From: Flavobacteriaceae bacterium PS02293
GTDB lineage: Bacteria; Bacteroidota; Bacteroidia; Flavobacteriales; Weeksellaceae
Assembly (NCBI GenBank): GCA_029960045.1
Contig: JASCOV010000013.1
Span: 40,598 to 104,597 of the forward strand
Direction: 5' to 3'
DNA length: 64,000 nucleotides
A program made the position numbers and the translations under genes. Of the stretch, positions 10,113 to 19,075 are shown in pieces; position 1 is the first letter of the stretch; every line of letters starts with the position of its first letter. The notes beneath the pieces were generated by a model. The model did not search any database. It saw nothing but the letters and a program-made list of their open reading frames with translations, and was not told the DNA's origin.

Positions 10113-10120
10113 CAAATTTA
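10113..10120 (-). promoter_or_regulatory. Candidate -7 promoter box of thyA
   Basis: Minus strand TAAATTTG matches TAnnTTTG, 20 nt before the thyA ATG. No clear -33 TTG was found. Confidence 0.45.
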
Positions 10121-10144
10121 TGAAAAATATGGGAACATTATTTC

Positions 10145-10972
10145 TTAAAATATCAGAGTTTTTAACTGTTTTTTTTCATTCAGAATACTTAGTCCTAACC
10201 AATACAGCGGCGCTATTACAACTGCAGGAATCATAAACGGAAAATACAAGTCTGAGTTTACAAACAAAAATCCAAAACAAAATAAAACACCGATTATTGA
10301 GAATATTGTAATAATAATCCCTTTCCATTTTTTAATGAAAGAATGATGCATCAAAATAATTGCAAACCAAATAGTAGAAATATAAAGCAAGATTCTTCCT
10401 GTTGCTCTCCAGTTTTCATAAATGATAACATACTGAAGGAAGAAATCTTTTGAATCTTTTCCTGAGTTTTTCCAATCAATTAGTTTTTCAGTAAACATAA
10501 ACGAGTCATAATTGTCCCATAATAGAAAAGGAAGTCCTGCAATTAAAGGAATAGTAATTAATTTTTCGAAAGTGTTAAGTCGAGTCCAGAATTTCTTGAG
10601 AAAAAGAAAAATAGCGATATATACAATTACAACAGCGATAATCAAAAGAGCATATCTTGTTTTTTCTATGTAAGAAGAAGCTATTAGTGATTCGTCGCTT
10701 CTCGGAGGGCCAAGGTGCAAAGGTATCATTACTATCATTCCCAAAATGAATAGTAAAATAGCCGTTAGTTTTAAACCAAAAAAGCTTGACGCATAATCTC
10801 GTGTTGAAATTAGCATTAGAATAAGCATTACAACAGAAATCCCAAGACAATGTAATAGATACGAGCCAAATGTAGAATTGTCAACTTGATTTGGAAAGAA
10901 GTTTTCTAGAATAGGAAAGAAAGGAATCAATACCAAAATAGCATTGATAATAATGTTAAATAGTTTTTTCAT
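10145..10972 (-). CDS. Polytopic membrane protein of unknown function
   Basis: I do not recognise the family. The 275-residue product is very hydrophobic, with seven to eight predicted membrane helices (about residues 5-22, 37-57, 66-85, 107-127, 139-152, 191-211, 219-236, 241-262). A polar loop near 150-185 carries charged and aromatic residues (WKNSGKDSKDFF). No catalytic or transport signature is visible. It lies between the serine hydrolase and thyA genes on the same strand, but terminators and -7 boxes on both sides suggest a separate transcript. Confidence 0.7.
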   Translation of the reverse strand: MKKLFNIIINAILVLIPFFPILENFFPNQVDNSTFGSYLLHCLGISVVMLILMLISTRDYASSFFGLKLTAILLFILGMIVMIPLHLGPPRSDESLIASSYIEKTRYALLIIAVVIVYIAIFLFLKKFWTRLNTFEKLITIPLIAGLPFLLWDNYDSFMFTEKLIDWKNSGKDSKDFFLQYVIIYENWRATGRILLYISTIWFAIILMHHSFIKKWKGIIITIFSIIGVLFCFGFLFVNSDLYFPFMIPAVVIAPLYWLGLSILNEKKQLKTLIF

Positions 10973-10988
10973 CTTAATTTGTTTTTAA

Positions 10989-10996
10989 CAAATATA
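10989..10996 (-). promoter_or_regulatory. Candidate -7 promoter box
   Basis: Minus strand TATATTTG, an exact TAnnTTTG match, 17 nt before the start of the membrane-protein gene. Confidence 0.5.
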
Positions 10997-11045
10997 ATGA
11001 TTTGATAATCAATTTGATGAAAAATTATTTTAAAATTTATGAATC

Positions 11046-11073
11046 AAAAAAATCCTTTGTAAATAAAGGATTT
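11046..11073 (-). terminator. Rho-independent terminator of the serine hydrolase gene
   Basis: Minus strand stem AAATCCTTT / AAAGGATTT with a 6-nt loop, followed by seven T in total; about 80 nt after the serine hydrolase stop codon. Confidence 0.7.
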
Positions 11074-11154
11074 CGGTGTTTTTAAATGTTATTAATGTTG
11101 ATAATTTGGTTTTTGAATTGTGCAAAATTCAATGATTAAGTGATTAATGTGAAC

Positions 11155-12717
11155 TTATTTAATTTTTTTTAAGTCCAAATCCTGAAAATCAAAACTAAAA
11201 TCAATATTCGGAGAGATACCTTTCATTTTTATACTTTCTGCTTTTCCTTCTTCATCCAATGTGAAAATGGCGAAAGCATCGGCATCAAAACCTCTGTATT
11301 CCCATTGGATTGCAAAGGTGTTAGCTTTATAGAATTTCATTGGGCCATTAAGTTTTGGCGAACGATAAGACTTGAACCATAATTGATTATCTTTCATAAG
11401 AACTTCACATTTACCAAACCATTTGTCTTCATAGATTCCGATATAATCTTCATTTTTAATTTTCACATTTTTGTTGTCAGCTACTGTTTTCCAAACTTTA
11501 TCAGTAATTGCATCTCCTTCTTTTAAACGGTTTTTGAATCTAGCAGAATATTTTGAAATCCAGTCTTCTTTAGGAACTTTCAGTATATAATCGGTTAGTA
11601 TATTTGCAACGGCATAGTCTAGGTAGATTCCGCCATCTTGCGTATTAGTAAGAACAATAATCCCGAATTTTTTATCAGGAATCATTCTTACAATCGACAA
11701 CATTCCATCCAATCCTCCAGTATGTTCTACTACAAAATTTCCGTTCATATCGGATAAATCAAAACCTAATCCATAACCTGAAAAATGTGTTTTGTAACGT
11801 TCTTCGAAATGAGAATCCATCACCGTATGGATTTTCCACATCTCGTTTTGACGGTCTTTTGTAAATAGTGTTTTATCAGATTTTTCACCATATTTTCCAC
11901 CGTTCAACTGAAGCTGAACCCATTTTGTCATATCATTAACATTAGAAAATATACTTCCGGCAGCACCATTCATTTTACTGCTAAAATCATAAAGAGGAAC
12001 AGTTGTTTTTTCTTTTAAATTAACAATATGTGGCGTTGCAATGTTCGGAAAGTCTTTGATGTAAGAATTGGAAGGATAAGAATTAGTCATTTGCAATGGT
12101 TGAAAAATTCTCGTTTGTATAAAATCTTCCCAAGACATTCCGCTAACTCTTTTAATCAATTCTCCTGCAACAAAATATAGCTGATTGTCATAATCCCACT
12201 TAGTTCTAAACGGCGAGACTGGTTTGAAATACTGTAAGTTTGTAAGAACGTCATTAATTCCAAAATCGCTTCCCGCAGGAAATTCCATCAGGTCGCCGGC
12301 TCCCATTCCGAGTCCGCTTCTGTGGCACAAAAGGTCTTCAATAATAAAATTTTCAGTGACGTAATTATCATACATTTTGAATTCAGGAATGTATTTTGTG
12401 ACCTTGTCATCCCATTTTATTTTTCCTTCATCTACCAAAATAGAAAGTGCGGCAGTCGTAAAAGCCTTACTATTGGAAGCAATCTGGAAATTGGTAAATT
12501 GATTTACAGGTTCTTTTGTAGTTAGAGATTTCATACCGTAACCTTTTTCAAGAACAATTTTTCCATTTTCGATAACAGCAATAGAAGCACCGACAACACT
12601 GAATTCTTTCATTGATTTTTCCATCAAAGAATCAATTTTTTTTGGTGAAATCTGAGCAAAAGCTACTTGAAAAAAAGAAGTAGAAAATAGAGTAAATGTT
12701 ATGATTTGATTTTTCAT
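11155..12717 (-). CDS. Serine hydrolase, beta-lactamase class C / esterase family
   Basis: Exported penicillin-binding-protein-like hydrolase. I place the start at the ATG at 12717, giving 520 residues with a signal peptide MKNQIITF...VAFAQ; the longer frame to 12759 would start inside the terminator of the neighbouring gene. The catalytic SxxK is S81-N-S-K84 and the second motif Y176-D-N. The hydrolase domain covers about 25-370, followed by a DUF3471-like C-terminal domain (about 400-515). Family members include esterases, D-aminopeptidases and carboxypeptidases; true AmpC-type resistance is not implied. Substrate cannot be told from sequence. Confidence 0.88.
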   Translation of the reverse strand: MKNQIITFTLFSTSFFQVAFAQISPKKIDSLMEKSMKEFSVVGASIAVIENGKIVLEKGYGMKSLTTKEPVNQFTNFQIASNSKAFTTAALSILVDEGKIKWDDKVTKYIPEFKMYDNYVTENFIIEDLLCHRSGLGMGAGDLMEFPAGSDFGINDVLTNLQYFKPVSPFRTKWDYDNQLYFVAGELIKRVSGMSWEDFIQTRIFQPLQMTNSYPSNSYIKDFPNIATPHIVNLKEKTTVPLYDFSSKMNGAAGSIFSNVNDMTKWVQLQLNGGKYGEKSDKTLFTKDRQNEMWKIHTVMDSHFEERYKTHFSGYGLGFDLSDMNGNFVVEHTGGLDGMLSIVRMIPDKKFGIIVLTNTQDGGIYLDYAVANILTDYILKVPKEDWISKYSARFKNRLKEGDAITDKVWKTVADNKNVKIKNEDYIGIYEDKWFGKCEVLMKDNQLWFKSYRSPKLNGPMKFYKANTFAIQWEYRGFDADAFAIFTLDEEGKAESIKMKGISPNIDFSFDFQDLDLKKIK

Positions 12718-12743
12718 AGGTGAAGATTGTTTTGTAAATATCA

Positions 12744-12774
12744 TAAAAAAAGCATTCACTTTTAAATGAATGCT
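12744..12774 (-). terminator. Rho-independent terminator of the SDR gene
   Basis: Minus strand stem AGCATTCA / TGAATGCT with an 8-nt loop and seven T afterwards, 24 nt past the SDR stop codon. It overlaps the extreme 5' extension of the serine hydrolase frame, which argues for the shorter start of that gene. Confidence 0.8.
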
Positions 12775-12797
12775 TTAAATATTAATTTAAATTTTGA

Positions 12798-13547
12798 TTA
12801 AACCGCTGTATAACCACCATCAACAAGATAATAACCGCCAGTCATAAAAGAAGATTTTTCTGAACTTAAGAAAAGCACTAGTTCTGCAACTTCTTCGGAT
12901 TTTCCCAATCTTCCCATTGGATGTTTGGCAATCAAAGCTTTTTTATGTTCATCATCCAATTGATTCAAAAGTGGCGTATCAATATAACCAGGTCCAACAG
13001 CGTTACAACGAATATTTTTTTGTCCGTATTCCGCACCAATATTTTTCGTCAAACCAACAACTGCGTGTTTTGTTGAAGTATAGGCTGAAGAAAGTGGTGC
13101 TGCAACTGTTCCGTGGATGGATGCGATGTTTACAATGACACCACCGCCATTTTTCTCCATTTGTGTCAATTCATATTTACATCCGTAAAAAACGCCATCA
13201 AGATTGATGTCGATTACTTTCTTCCAACCGTCCAAAGTATAATCTCCTGTTTGATTAGCTTCGCCACCGATTCCCGCATTGTTGCAGGCAATATCCAGTC
13301 TTCCGTAAGCTTCAACAGTCGCGTTTACAAGAGCTTCAACTTGTTGAGGATTTGAAGTGTCCGCCTTCACAAATGTTGCTTCACCACCTTCCGATTTAAT
13401 TTCTTCAACGGCTGATTTTCCGTGTTCTTCATTGATGTCGGAAACCACAACTTTTGCGCCTTCTTTAGAATATAATTTTGCTATGGCAAGTCCAATTCCT
13501 GAACCTGCGCCAGTAACCAAAGCTACTTTATTGTCTAGAATTTTCAT
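12798..13547 (-). CDS. Short-chain dehydrogenase/reductase
   Basis: Cytoplasmic NAD(P)-dependent oxidoreductase of the classical SDR type, 249 residues. The coenzyme motif TGAGSGIG is at 12-19, NNAG at 89-92, and the catalytic residues S143, Y156 and K160 (SSAYTSTK) are all present. An Asp in the VVVSDIN segment after the second strand suggests NAD preference. C-terminal motifs (PGYID, GGYYLVDGG) resemble glucose-1-dehydrogenase-like SDRs, but the substrate is not predictable. It is divergent from the exporter operon across a 228-bp promoter region and has its own terminator. Confidence 0.9.
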   Translation of the reverse strand: MKILDNKVALVTGAGSGIGLAIAKLYSKEGAKVVVSDINEEHGKSAVEEIKSEGGEATFVKADTSNPQQVEALVNATVEAYGRLDIACNNAGIGGEANQTGDYTLDGWKKVIDINLDGVFYGCKYELTQMEKNGGGVIVNIASIHGTVAAPLSSAYTSTKHAVVGLTKNIGAEYGQKNIRCNAVGPGYIDTPLLNQLDDEHKKALIAKHPMGRLGKSEEVAELVLFLSSEKSSFMTGGYYLVDGGYTAV

Positions 13548-13722
13548 AATGAATGAAATTTTAATTTGTTTATTGATGCCTTATTTAAAGCAAAAATGAT
13601 GCAAAGCAAAAGTTTCTGACAGTTAATTGTTTCTTAAATGTTTCACATTGAATCAATGATGGAATTTGTCATCGAAACAATTTTGACTTTCTTCTATGAA
13701 ATCCCTCGGTTTGTCTATTAGA

Positions 13723-13754
13723 TTTGATATTATTTTCTATATGAGACAACTTTG
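13723..13754 (+). promoter_or_regulatory. Candidate promoter of the tripartite exporter genes
   Basis: TTTG (13723-13726), a 20-nt spacer, then CAACTTTG (13747-13754), one mismatch from TAnnTTTG, 21 nt before the tolC-like start codon. Confidence 0.5.
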
Positions 13755-13775
13755 TTCCCGTAAAACAGACGAACA

Positions 13776-15080
13776 ATGCAAAAATATATCATCATATTGC
13801 TTTTCATCGGAATCCTTGCTCCGGCTCAAAAAGTCTGGACGCTTGAAGATTGTCTTGATTACGCTGTAGCAAACAACATTACCGTAAAAAAAACGGTTTT
13901 GGATAAGACGACCGCTTCGTTGAATTATCAACAGCAGAAGAACAACAAACTTCCGACAATCTACGGGACAACTTCTTTGGGTTTGACGAATGGTTCCAGC
14001 ATCGACCCGATTACGAGTTCATTTACGAATCAGAATATTTTGTCAAATAGTTTCGGTTTAAGTGGAAATATGACGATTTATCAAGGAAATAAATTGAATC
14101 TTCAAATCGAACAGAATAAAATGATTCTCGACCAGTCTTCATTATATCAGAAACAAGCTGAAAACAATATCATTTTGAATGTTCTGAATGCTTATTTGCA
14201 GGCTTTATATTATTATGAAGGAATCGAAAGTGCAAAATACACAGCCAATTCTTCCGCTCAGGAATTGAAACTGACTCAAACCAAATTTAAAAACGGAGCG
14301 ATTTCAAAATTGGATTTGGCAGATGTTGAAACTCAGGATGCGCAGAATCAATACACAGTTGTAAACAGCGAAAACCTTTACAATCAGCAGGTTTTGAAAC
14401 TAAAACAATTATTGGAGCTCGACCCAAGTGTTGATTTTCAAATTGAAAAGATAAAACTGACCGATTTAATGGAATCAATTCCAGATAAACAACAGGTTTT
14501 TGCTCAAGCGATAGAAAATCTTCCGGATTTGAAGATTTATGATTCTCAGAACGAGATTCTTGCAAAAGCACTTCAAATTACGAAAGCTGGTTACAAACCG
14601 ACACTTTCTGCAACTGCAGGTTTGAATACAGGTTACACAAGTACACAGGATTACAGTTATTTCAATCAGTTTAAAAACAATTTCAACAAGTCGATTGGCT
14701 TATCCCTGAATGTCCCGATTTTCTCTAAAAAACAAAATGACACGAATGTGAAATTAGCTCAAATCGATATCGAACAGAATAAACTCGATAAAATCAGTGC
14801 AAGCAAAACTTTGTATTCATCAATTGAAACCGCTTGGCAAAATGCAATTGCGAATCAGGCTCAGCAAAAATCTTCCAAAGTGGCGAGAGACAATGCGAAA
14901 CTCGCTTACGATTTGTCATCCAAAAAATATGAATTCGGAGGTTTGACAACAACGGAATTGGCAGTAAGCAGAAACACTTATTTGACTAATGAACAAACTT
15001 ACCTTCAGTCAAAATATATGTCGGTTTTGTACACTCAACTGCTGAATTTCTATCAAGGAAAAACATTAACTGCCAATTAA
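13776..15080 (+). CDS. TolC family outer-membrane channel of a MacAB-type exporter
   Basis: Outer-membrane efflux channel of 434 residues with a signal peptide (about 1-17, ending LAPAQ). Two outer-membrane-efflux repeats are visible: both halves contain long Gln/Asn/Ala-rich helices and a conserved ...GxxxxLDLxxxxT... pattern (AISKLDLADVET at about 172, GLTTTELAVSRNT at about 389). The product is expected to form the trimeric outer-membrane duct that the adaptor and ABC pump plug into. First gene of the row; the adaptor starts 26 nt downstream. Confidence 0.92.
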   Translation: MQKYIIILLFIGILAPAQKVWTLEDCLDYAVANNITVKKTVLDKTTASLNYQQQKNNKLPTIYGTTSLGLTNGSSIDPITSSFTNQNILSNSFGLSGNMTIYQGNKLNLQIEQNKMILDQSSLYQKQAENNIILNVLNAYLQALYYYEGIESAKYTANSSAQELKLTQTKFKNGAISKLDLADVETQDAQNQYTVVNSENLYNQQVLKLKQLLELDPSVDFQIEKIKLTDLMESIPDKQQVFAQAIENLPDLKIYDSQNEILAKALQITKAGYKPTLSATAGLNTGYTSTQDYSYFNQFKNNFNKSIGLSLNVPIFSKKQNDTNVKLAQIDIEQNKLDKISASKTLYSSIETAWQNAIANQAQQKSSKVARDNAKLAYDLSSKKYEFGGLTTTELAVSRNTYLTNEQTYLQSKYMSVLYTQLLNFYQGKTLTAN

Positions 15081-15106
15081 AAAATAACAGGAAAAACATC
15101 AAGATT

Positions 15107-16360
15107 ATGAATCCAAAATATAAAAAATACTTCAAAAATTCTATTATCGTTCTTGTTTCGGCGATTGTTATTTTCTTCGTTTACAAATATTTTACAACAG
15201 AAAAAACGAACAATATTGCAGTTCAAACTGTAAAATTAACGAAACAGAATGTTACAACTTCGGTTACGGCGACCGGAACTGTAGAACCTGTTGACCAAGT
15301 CGATGTGGGAACGCAGGTTTCGGGAATCATCAATAATATTTATGTTGATTATAATTCTCAGGTTAAAAAAGGTCAGCTTTTGGCAGAATTAGACAAGACT
15401 AATCTTCAGGAATCTGTGAACAATGCTTTGGCGCAATACAATGCATCGTTGAATGAACTGAATTACTACCAGCAAAACTATAATCGTCAAAGTAATATGT
15501 TCAAATCCGGCGTGATTAGCAAGGCAGATTACGAGCAGGCTTCTTATCAGGTTAAAAATTCTCAGGAAACCGTAAGCCAGAGAAAAACCGCTTTAGCGCA
15601 GGCGAGAACCAATTTGAGTTATGCCAATATTTATGCTCCGATTGACGGCATTATTTTGAGCAGAGAAGTGGAAGAAGGGCAAACCGTACAGGCAAGTATG
15701 ACGACGCCAACGCTTTTCACCATCGCAAAAGATATTACCAAAATGCAGGTGGAAGCGGATGTAGATGAAGCCGATATAGGCGGAGTTGAAGTTGGTCAGC
15801 GTGTGAGTTTCACGGTGGATGCCTATCCTCAGGAAGATTTCAGCGGTCGGGTTCGTCAGGTTCGTTTGTCTGCAACTACAGAATCGAATGTTGTGACTTA
15901 CACCGTCATCATCGACGCCGATAATCCTGAACAAAAACTAAAACCTGGTTTGACAGCAACCATCACGATTTTCACTCAGGAATTAAAAGATACCAATACA
16001 GTTCCGGCTTCGGCAATCGCTTTCAGTCCTGATACAGAAACTTTGCAGAAATATTATCAGAAAAATCAAATCACAGCGAAAATTCCTGAAATCAAAACCG
16101 GAAAAAACAAGGAAAAATACATTTGGATTAAAAATAATGACGGAAGTCTTTCCCAAAAACAAATCACAATCGGAATCAATGACGGAATCAATATTCAGGT
16201 GGTCAACGGACTTTCAGGAAACGAACAAATCGTAACCTCACTTGACGAGCAGACAGAACCAGTTGCAAAATCAGAATCTGACGGAAGCAGTCCATTTATG
16301 CCGAAAAGACCAAGCAATAACAACAAAAAATCAAGTTCAAACCAAGGTCCACCGAATTAA
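15107..16360 (+). CDS. MacA-like periplasmic adaptor (HlyD/RND family)
   Basis: Periplasmic adaptor that links the inner-membrane ABC permease to the TolC channel. One N-terminal membrane anchor (about residues 11-27), a split lipoyl domain (about 60-95 and 160-190, with GTVEPVDQVDVGTQVSG and IYAPIDGIILSREVEEG), a coiled-coil hairpin between them (about 97-160), a beta-barrel domain, and a poly-Ser/Asn/Lys low-complexity tail (about 385-417). Length and order match MacA. Following it is a short spacer with degenerate simple repeats, then the ATPase gene. Confidence 0.93.
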   Translation: MNPKYKKYFKNSIIVLVSAIVIFFVYKYFTTEKTNNIAVQTVKLTKQNVTTSVTATGTVEPVDQVDVGTQVSGIINNIYVDYNSQVKKGQLLAELDKTNLQESVNNALAQYNASLNELNYYQQNYNRQSNMFKSGVISKADYEQASYQVKNSQETVSQRKTALAQARTNLSYANIYAPIDGIILSREVEEGQTVQASMTTPTLFTIAKDITKMQVEADVDEADIGGVEVGQRVSFTVDAYPQEDFSGRVRQVRLSATTESNVVTYTVIIDADNPEQKLKPGLTATITIFTQELKDTNTVPASAIAFSPDTETLQKYYQKNQITAKIPEIKTGKNKEKYIWIKNNDGSLSQKQITIGINDGINIQVVNGLSGNEQIVTSLDEQTEPVAKSESDGSSPFMPKRPSNNNKKSSSNQGPPN

Positions 16361-16426
16361 AGTTGGAGAGTTGGAGCGATAGAGTGTTTGAGAATCAATT
16401 ATCATTTATCAATTATCACTTATTAT

Positions 16427-17164
16427 ATGAAACCCATCATCAAAATAGAAAACCTGAAACGCGAATTCAGAATGGGCGACGAAATCGTTCACGCTTTGAA
16501 AGGCATCGATTTGACTATCAACGAAGGCGAATTTGTGACGATTATGGGAACCAGCGGTTCGGGAAAATCAACGTTCCTCAATGTTTTAGGATGTCTCGAC
16601 CAGCCGACTTCCGGAACTTACGAGCTGGATGGCGTTTTGGTCAAAGATTTAAACAAAAACCAACTGGCGGAAATCAGAAATACCAAAATCGGATTCATAT
16701 TTCAATCCTACAATTTATTGGCTAGAACCAGCGCGCTGGAAAACGTAGAGTTGCCTTTGCTCTACAATTCCAAAGTGACGGCGGAAGAGAGAAGGGAGCG
16801 CGCTGTGAAAGCCTTGAAACAGGTCGGTTTGGAAAGCAGAATGGGACACGTTCCTAGCCAGCTTTCAGGCGGACAACAGCAGAGAGTTGCGATTGCGAGA
16901 GCCTTGGTCAATCATCCGATAATTCTTTTGGCAGACGAGGCAACGGGAAATCTCGACACCAGAACGTCCTACGAAGTGATGAATCTTTTTCAGGAACTCA
17001 ACGACCAAGGAATCACGATTGGATTTGTAACGCACGAGGACGACATTGCGAGATTCAGCAAGCGAACCGTGATTTTGCGAGACGGAATCATCAAAGAAGA
17101 CAAACAAGTAGAAAACCGACTGATTGCAAAAGACGAATTAATAAAACTTCCAAAAGCAGAATGA
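16427..17164 (+). CDS. MacB-type ABC transporter ATP-binding protein
   Basis: ATPase subunit (LolD/MacB class) for the exporter, cytoplasmic. I choose the ATG at 16427 (245 residues): the protein then begins MKPIIKIENLKR, as in the family, whereas the upstream TTG extension reads through repeat-like spacer. Walker A GTSGSGKS at about 41-48, Q-loop FQSYNLL, signature LSGGQQQR, Walker B ILLADEATGNLD and switch His in VTHE are all intact. In Escherichia coli MacB the ATPase and permease are one chain; here they are separate genes, with an unusual gap before the permease. Confidence 0.93.
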   Translation: MKPIIKIENLKREFRMGDEIVHALKGIDLTINEGEFVTIMGTSGSGKSTFLNVLGCLDQPTSGTYELDGVLVKDLNKNQLAEIRNTKIGFIFQSYNLLARTSALENVELPLLYNSKVTAEERRERAVKALKQVGLESRMGHVPSQLSGGQQQRVAIARALVNHPIILLADEATGNLDTRTSYEVMNLFQELNDQGITIGFVTHEDDIARFSKRTVILRDGIIKEDKQVENRLIAKDELIKLPKAE

Positions 17165-17198
17165 TTTTTTGACTCCGTCGAACCACTTTGTTAGGTTT

Positions 17199-17325
17199 GG
17201 GTAGCTAATCCGCCTGCAGTTTATCCTGAGCTTGTCGAATGGCTCCCAATCTTTTTTGCAGACGATTTCGGTCTAAATAGAACTTGAAGGTTGGCAAAAA
17301 AGGATTTCCGCTCAAGTCGGGCTAC
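17199..17325 (-). ncRNA. Flavo-1-like structured element, copy 1 (with REP-like insert)
   Basis: Minus strand begins GTAGCCCGACTTGAGCGG, then AAATCC and a stem TTTTTTGC / GCAAAAAA, then GGCGGATTAGCTACCC. Two further elements in the window share this order. The pattern resembles what I recall of the Flavo-1 RNA motif of flavobacteria; the name needs a covariance-model check. A sequence CATTCGACAAGCTCAGG, of the REP type, is embedded in its 3' half. Confidence 0.45.
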
Positions 17326-17356
17326 GAGTGATTCAACGTTAAAAATGGGGACGTTT

Positions 17357-17427
17357 GTCATTCTGAACGAAGCAAAGCGCAGTGAAGAATCTTTTTTAGT
17401 TAGAGATTCCTCGTTTCTCGGAATGAC
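17357..17427. repeat. Palindromic repeat, degenerate copy
   Basis: Starts GTCATTCTGAACGAAGC and ends CGTTTCTCGGAATGAC; the outer arms GTCATTC / GAATGAC pair, as in the better-preserved copies elsewhere in the window. Confidence 0.6.
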
Positions 17428-17489
17428 AACAAATAATAAACTTGTTCAAATATATATTTAGAAATCTCAATGAAGACAGATTAATGAAG

Positions 17490-17759
17490 AAAACTTTTGT
17501 AAACCTACAATGCAGACAGAGATGCAGATGCAATGAAGCAGTAAGATGAAACCGACAATGAAAAGATAATGAAGAGGTTGGTTTACAAAAGTTTTAAAAT
17601 GAAAATGATAGTTCAATCATAATTCAAAAATGAAGAGGAATTAATGTTGTGAACTTTTTGCAAACCTACAATGCAGACGAAAATGTAGGAGCAATGAAGC
17701 CGAAAAAATGAACCCGACAATGAAAAGATGTAATGAAGAAGTCAGGTTTGCAAAAAGTT
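17490..17759. repeat. Two tandem copies of a covarying long hairpin element
   Basis: Copy 1 (17490-17595) has perfect 16-bp arms AAAACTTTTGTAAACC / GGTTTACAAAAGTTTT around 74 nt. Copy 2 (17652-17759) has perfect 16-bp arms AACTTTTTGCAAACCT / AGGTTTGCAAAAAGTT around 76 nt. The arms differ by a T-to-C and a one-base insertion, each matched by the complementary change in the other arm. The interiors share blocks (ACAATGCAGAC, GCAATGAAGC, CCGACAATGAAAAGAT) and are purine-rich with repeated ATGAA on the plus strand. Identity unknown. Confidence 0.7.
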
Positions 17760-17857
17760 TTAAAAGAAGTCGTAGACTTCAATTTGAGTAGCCGTAGGTA
17801 AAACCTATGGAATCCAATATAAAAATCACGAATTAAAACGTGAAAAAAATAATCAAA

Positions 17858-19075
17858 ATGAATTTCACCAATTTATTAAAAATAGCCTGGAAAGCCATTC
17901 TCCTCAACAAAACCAGAGCAATGCTGACAATGCTCGGAATCATCATTGGTGTGGCTTCTGTGATTGCGATGCTGGCAATTGGAGAAGGTTCCAAAGAAAG
18001 TATCAAGAAAAATATTTCCAGTATGGGCGCGAATCTTATCACGATTCGTCCAGGAGCTGGAATGATGGGCGGAGTTCGTTCAGACCCTTCTGCGATGCAG
18101 ACTTTGACTTTGGCAGATTACAACGCATTGAAATCTCAGGCAAAACTCATCAAAGAAATTTCGCCTTTGGTTAATGGGAGCGGACAAAGTATCGCTGGTT
18201 CCAACAACTGGCCAACTTCTATTTATGGCGCTTCTCCAGAATATCTGAAAATTCGTGATTGGGGCGTAGATGAAGGTTCTATGTTCACAGAAGACGACAT
18301 CGAATCGTATGCGAAAGTTGCCGTTATCGGGAAAACCGTTCAGGAAAATCTTTTTCCTAATGAAAATCCGATTGGAAAAATGATTCGTTTCAAAAATATT
18401 CCGTTCAAAGTGATTGGCGTTTTGAAGGAAAAGGGCGAAAATACATTTGGGCAAGACCAAGACGACATTATCATTGCGCCTTACACAGCGGTTCAGAAAA
18501 GGATTTTGGCTCAGACCTATCTTCAATCGATTGTTGCCTCATCTTTGAGCGAGGAAGATTCTGAAAACGCAGTGAATGAAATAAAATCCATTATGGAAAC
18601 TCAACATAAGATAAAACCTGATGAAGACAACGATTTCAATGTATCTTCTCAACAGGAAATTATCTCGATGTTCAGTTCAACCAGCGAAATGCTGACGATT
18701 CTTCTCGTTGCGATTGCAAGTATTTCCTTACTCGTCGGCGGAATCGGAATTATGAATATTATGTACGTTTCCGTAAAAGAACGAACCAAAGAGATCGGTC
18801 TTAGAATGGCGATTGGTGCGAAAGGAAATGATATCTTGATGCAGTTTTTGATAGAATCGGTTTTGATTTCCATCACGGGCGGAGTTCTCGGTGTTTTGAT
18901 TGGCTTGATTTCTACATTTTGTATTCAGGAATTTGCAGGCTGGCCGGTAAGTGTTACAGCGAGTTCAATTGTAATTTCTTTTGTGGTTTGTACAATTACA
19001 GGTGTGTTTTTCGGTTGGTATCCTGCGAGAAAAGCGGCGCAGAGTGACCCGATTAATGCATTGAGATACGAATAA
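17858..19075 (+). CDS. MacB-type ABC transporter permease (FtsX family)
   Basis: Inner-membrane permease of the tripartite exporter, 405 residues from the ATG at 17858 (MNFTNLLKIAWKAIL); the GTG 18 nt upstream is less family-like. Topology is that of MacB: one N-terminal helix (about 17-40, in TMLGIIIGVASVIAML), a large periplasmic domain (about 45-275), then three C-terminal helices with the FtsX-type EIGLRMAIGAKG loop. It should pair with the ATPase encoded 0.7 kb upstream. The sensor kinase gene follows after 200 nt. Confidence 0.92.
   Translation: MNFTNLLKIAWKAILLNKTRAMLTMLGIIIGVASVIAMLAIGEGSKESIKKNISSMGANLITIRPGAGMMGGVRSDPSAMQTLTLADYNALKSQAKLIKEISPLVNGSGQSIAGSNNWPTSIYGASPEYLKIRDWGVDEGSMFTEDDIESYAKVAVIGKTVQENLFPNENPIGKMIRFKNIPFKVIGVLKEKGENTFGQDQDDIIIAPYTAVQKRILAQTYLQSIVASSLSEEDSENAVNEIKSIMETQHKIKPDEDNDFNVSSQQEIISMFSSTSEMLTILLVAIASISLLVGGIGIMNIMYVSVKERTKEIGLRMAIGAKGNDILMQFLIESVLISITGGVLGVLIGLISTFCIQEFAGWPVSVTASSIVISFVVCTITGVFFGWYPARKAAQSDPINALRYE

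Larger units (their letters stand above)
17165..17857. other. 693-bp non-coding gap inside the exporter gene row, filled with repeats
   Basis: I find no gene here. The gap holds, in order, a Flavo-1-like element (17199-17325), a degenerate palindromic repeat (17357-17427) and two copies of a long hairpin element (17490-17595 and 17652-17759), plus a short hairpin GAAGTCGTAGACTTC at 17765-17779. The exporter ATPase ends just before it and the permease starts just after, so the transcript may be interrupted or processed here. Confidence 0.7.

Noticed and set aside
12718..12759. Longer N-terminus of the serine hydrolase
   Set aside because: It would place the start in the terminator of the SDR gene, and the internal ATG gives a clean signal peptide.
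16388..16426. TTG-started extension of the exporter ATPase
   Set aside because: The extra residues come from simple repeat spacer and are not family-like.
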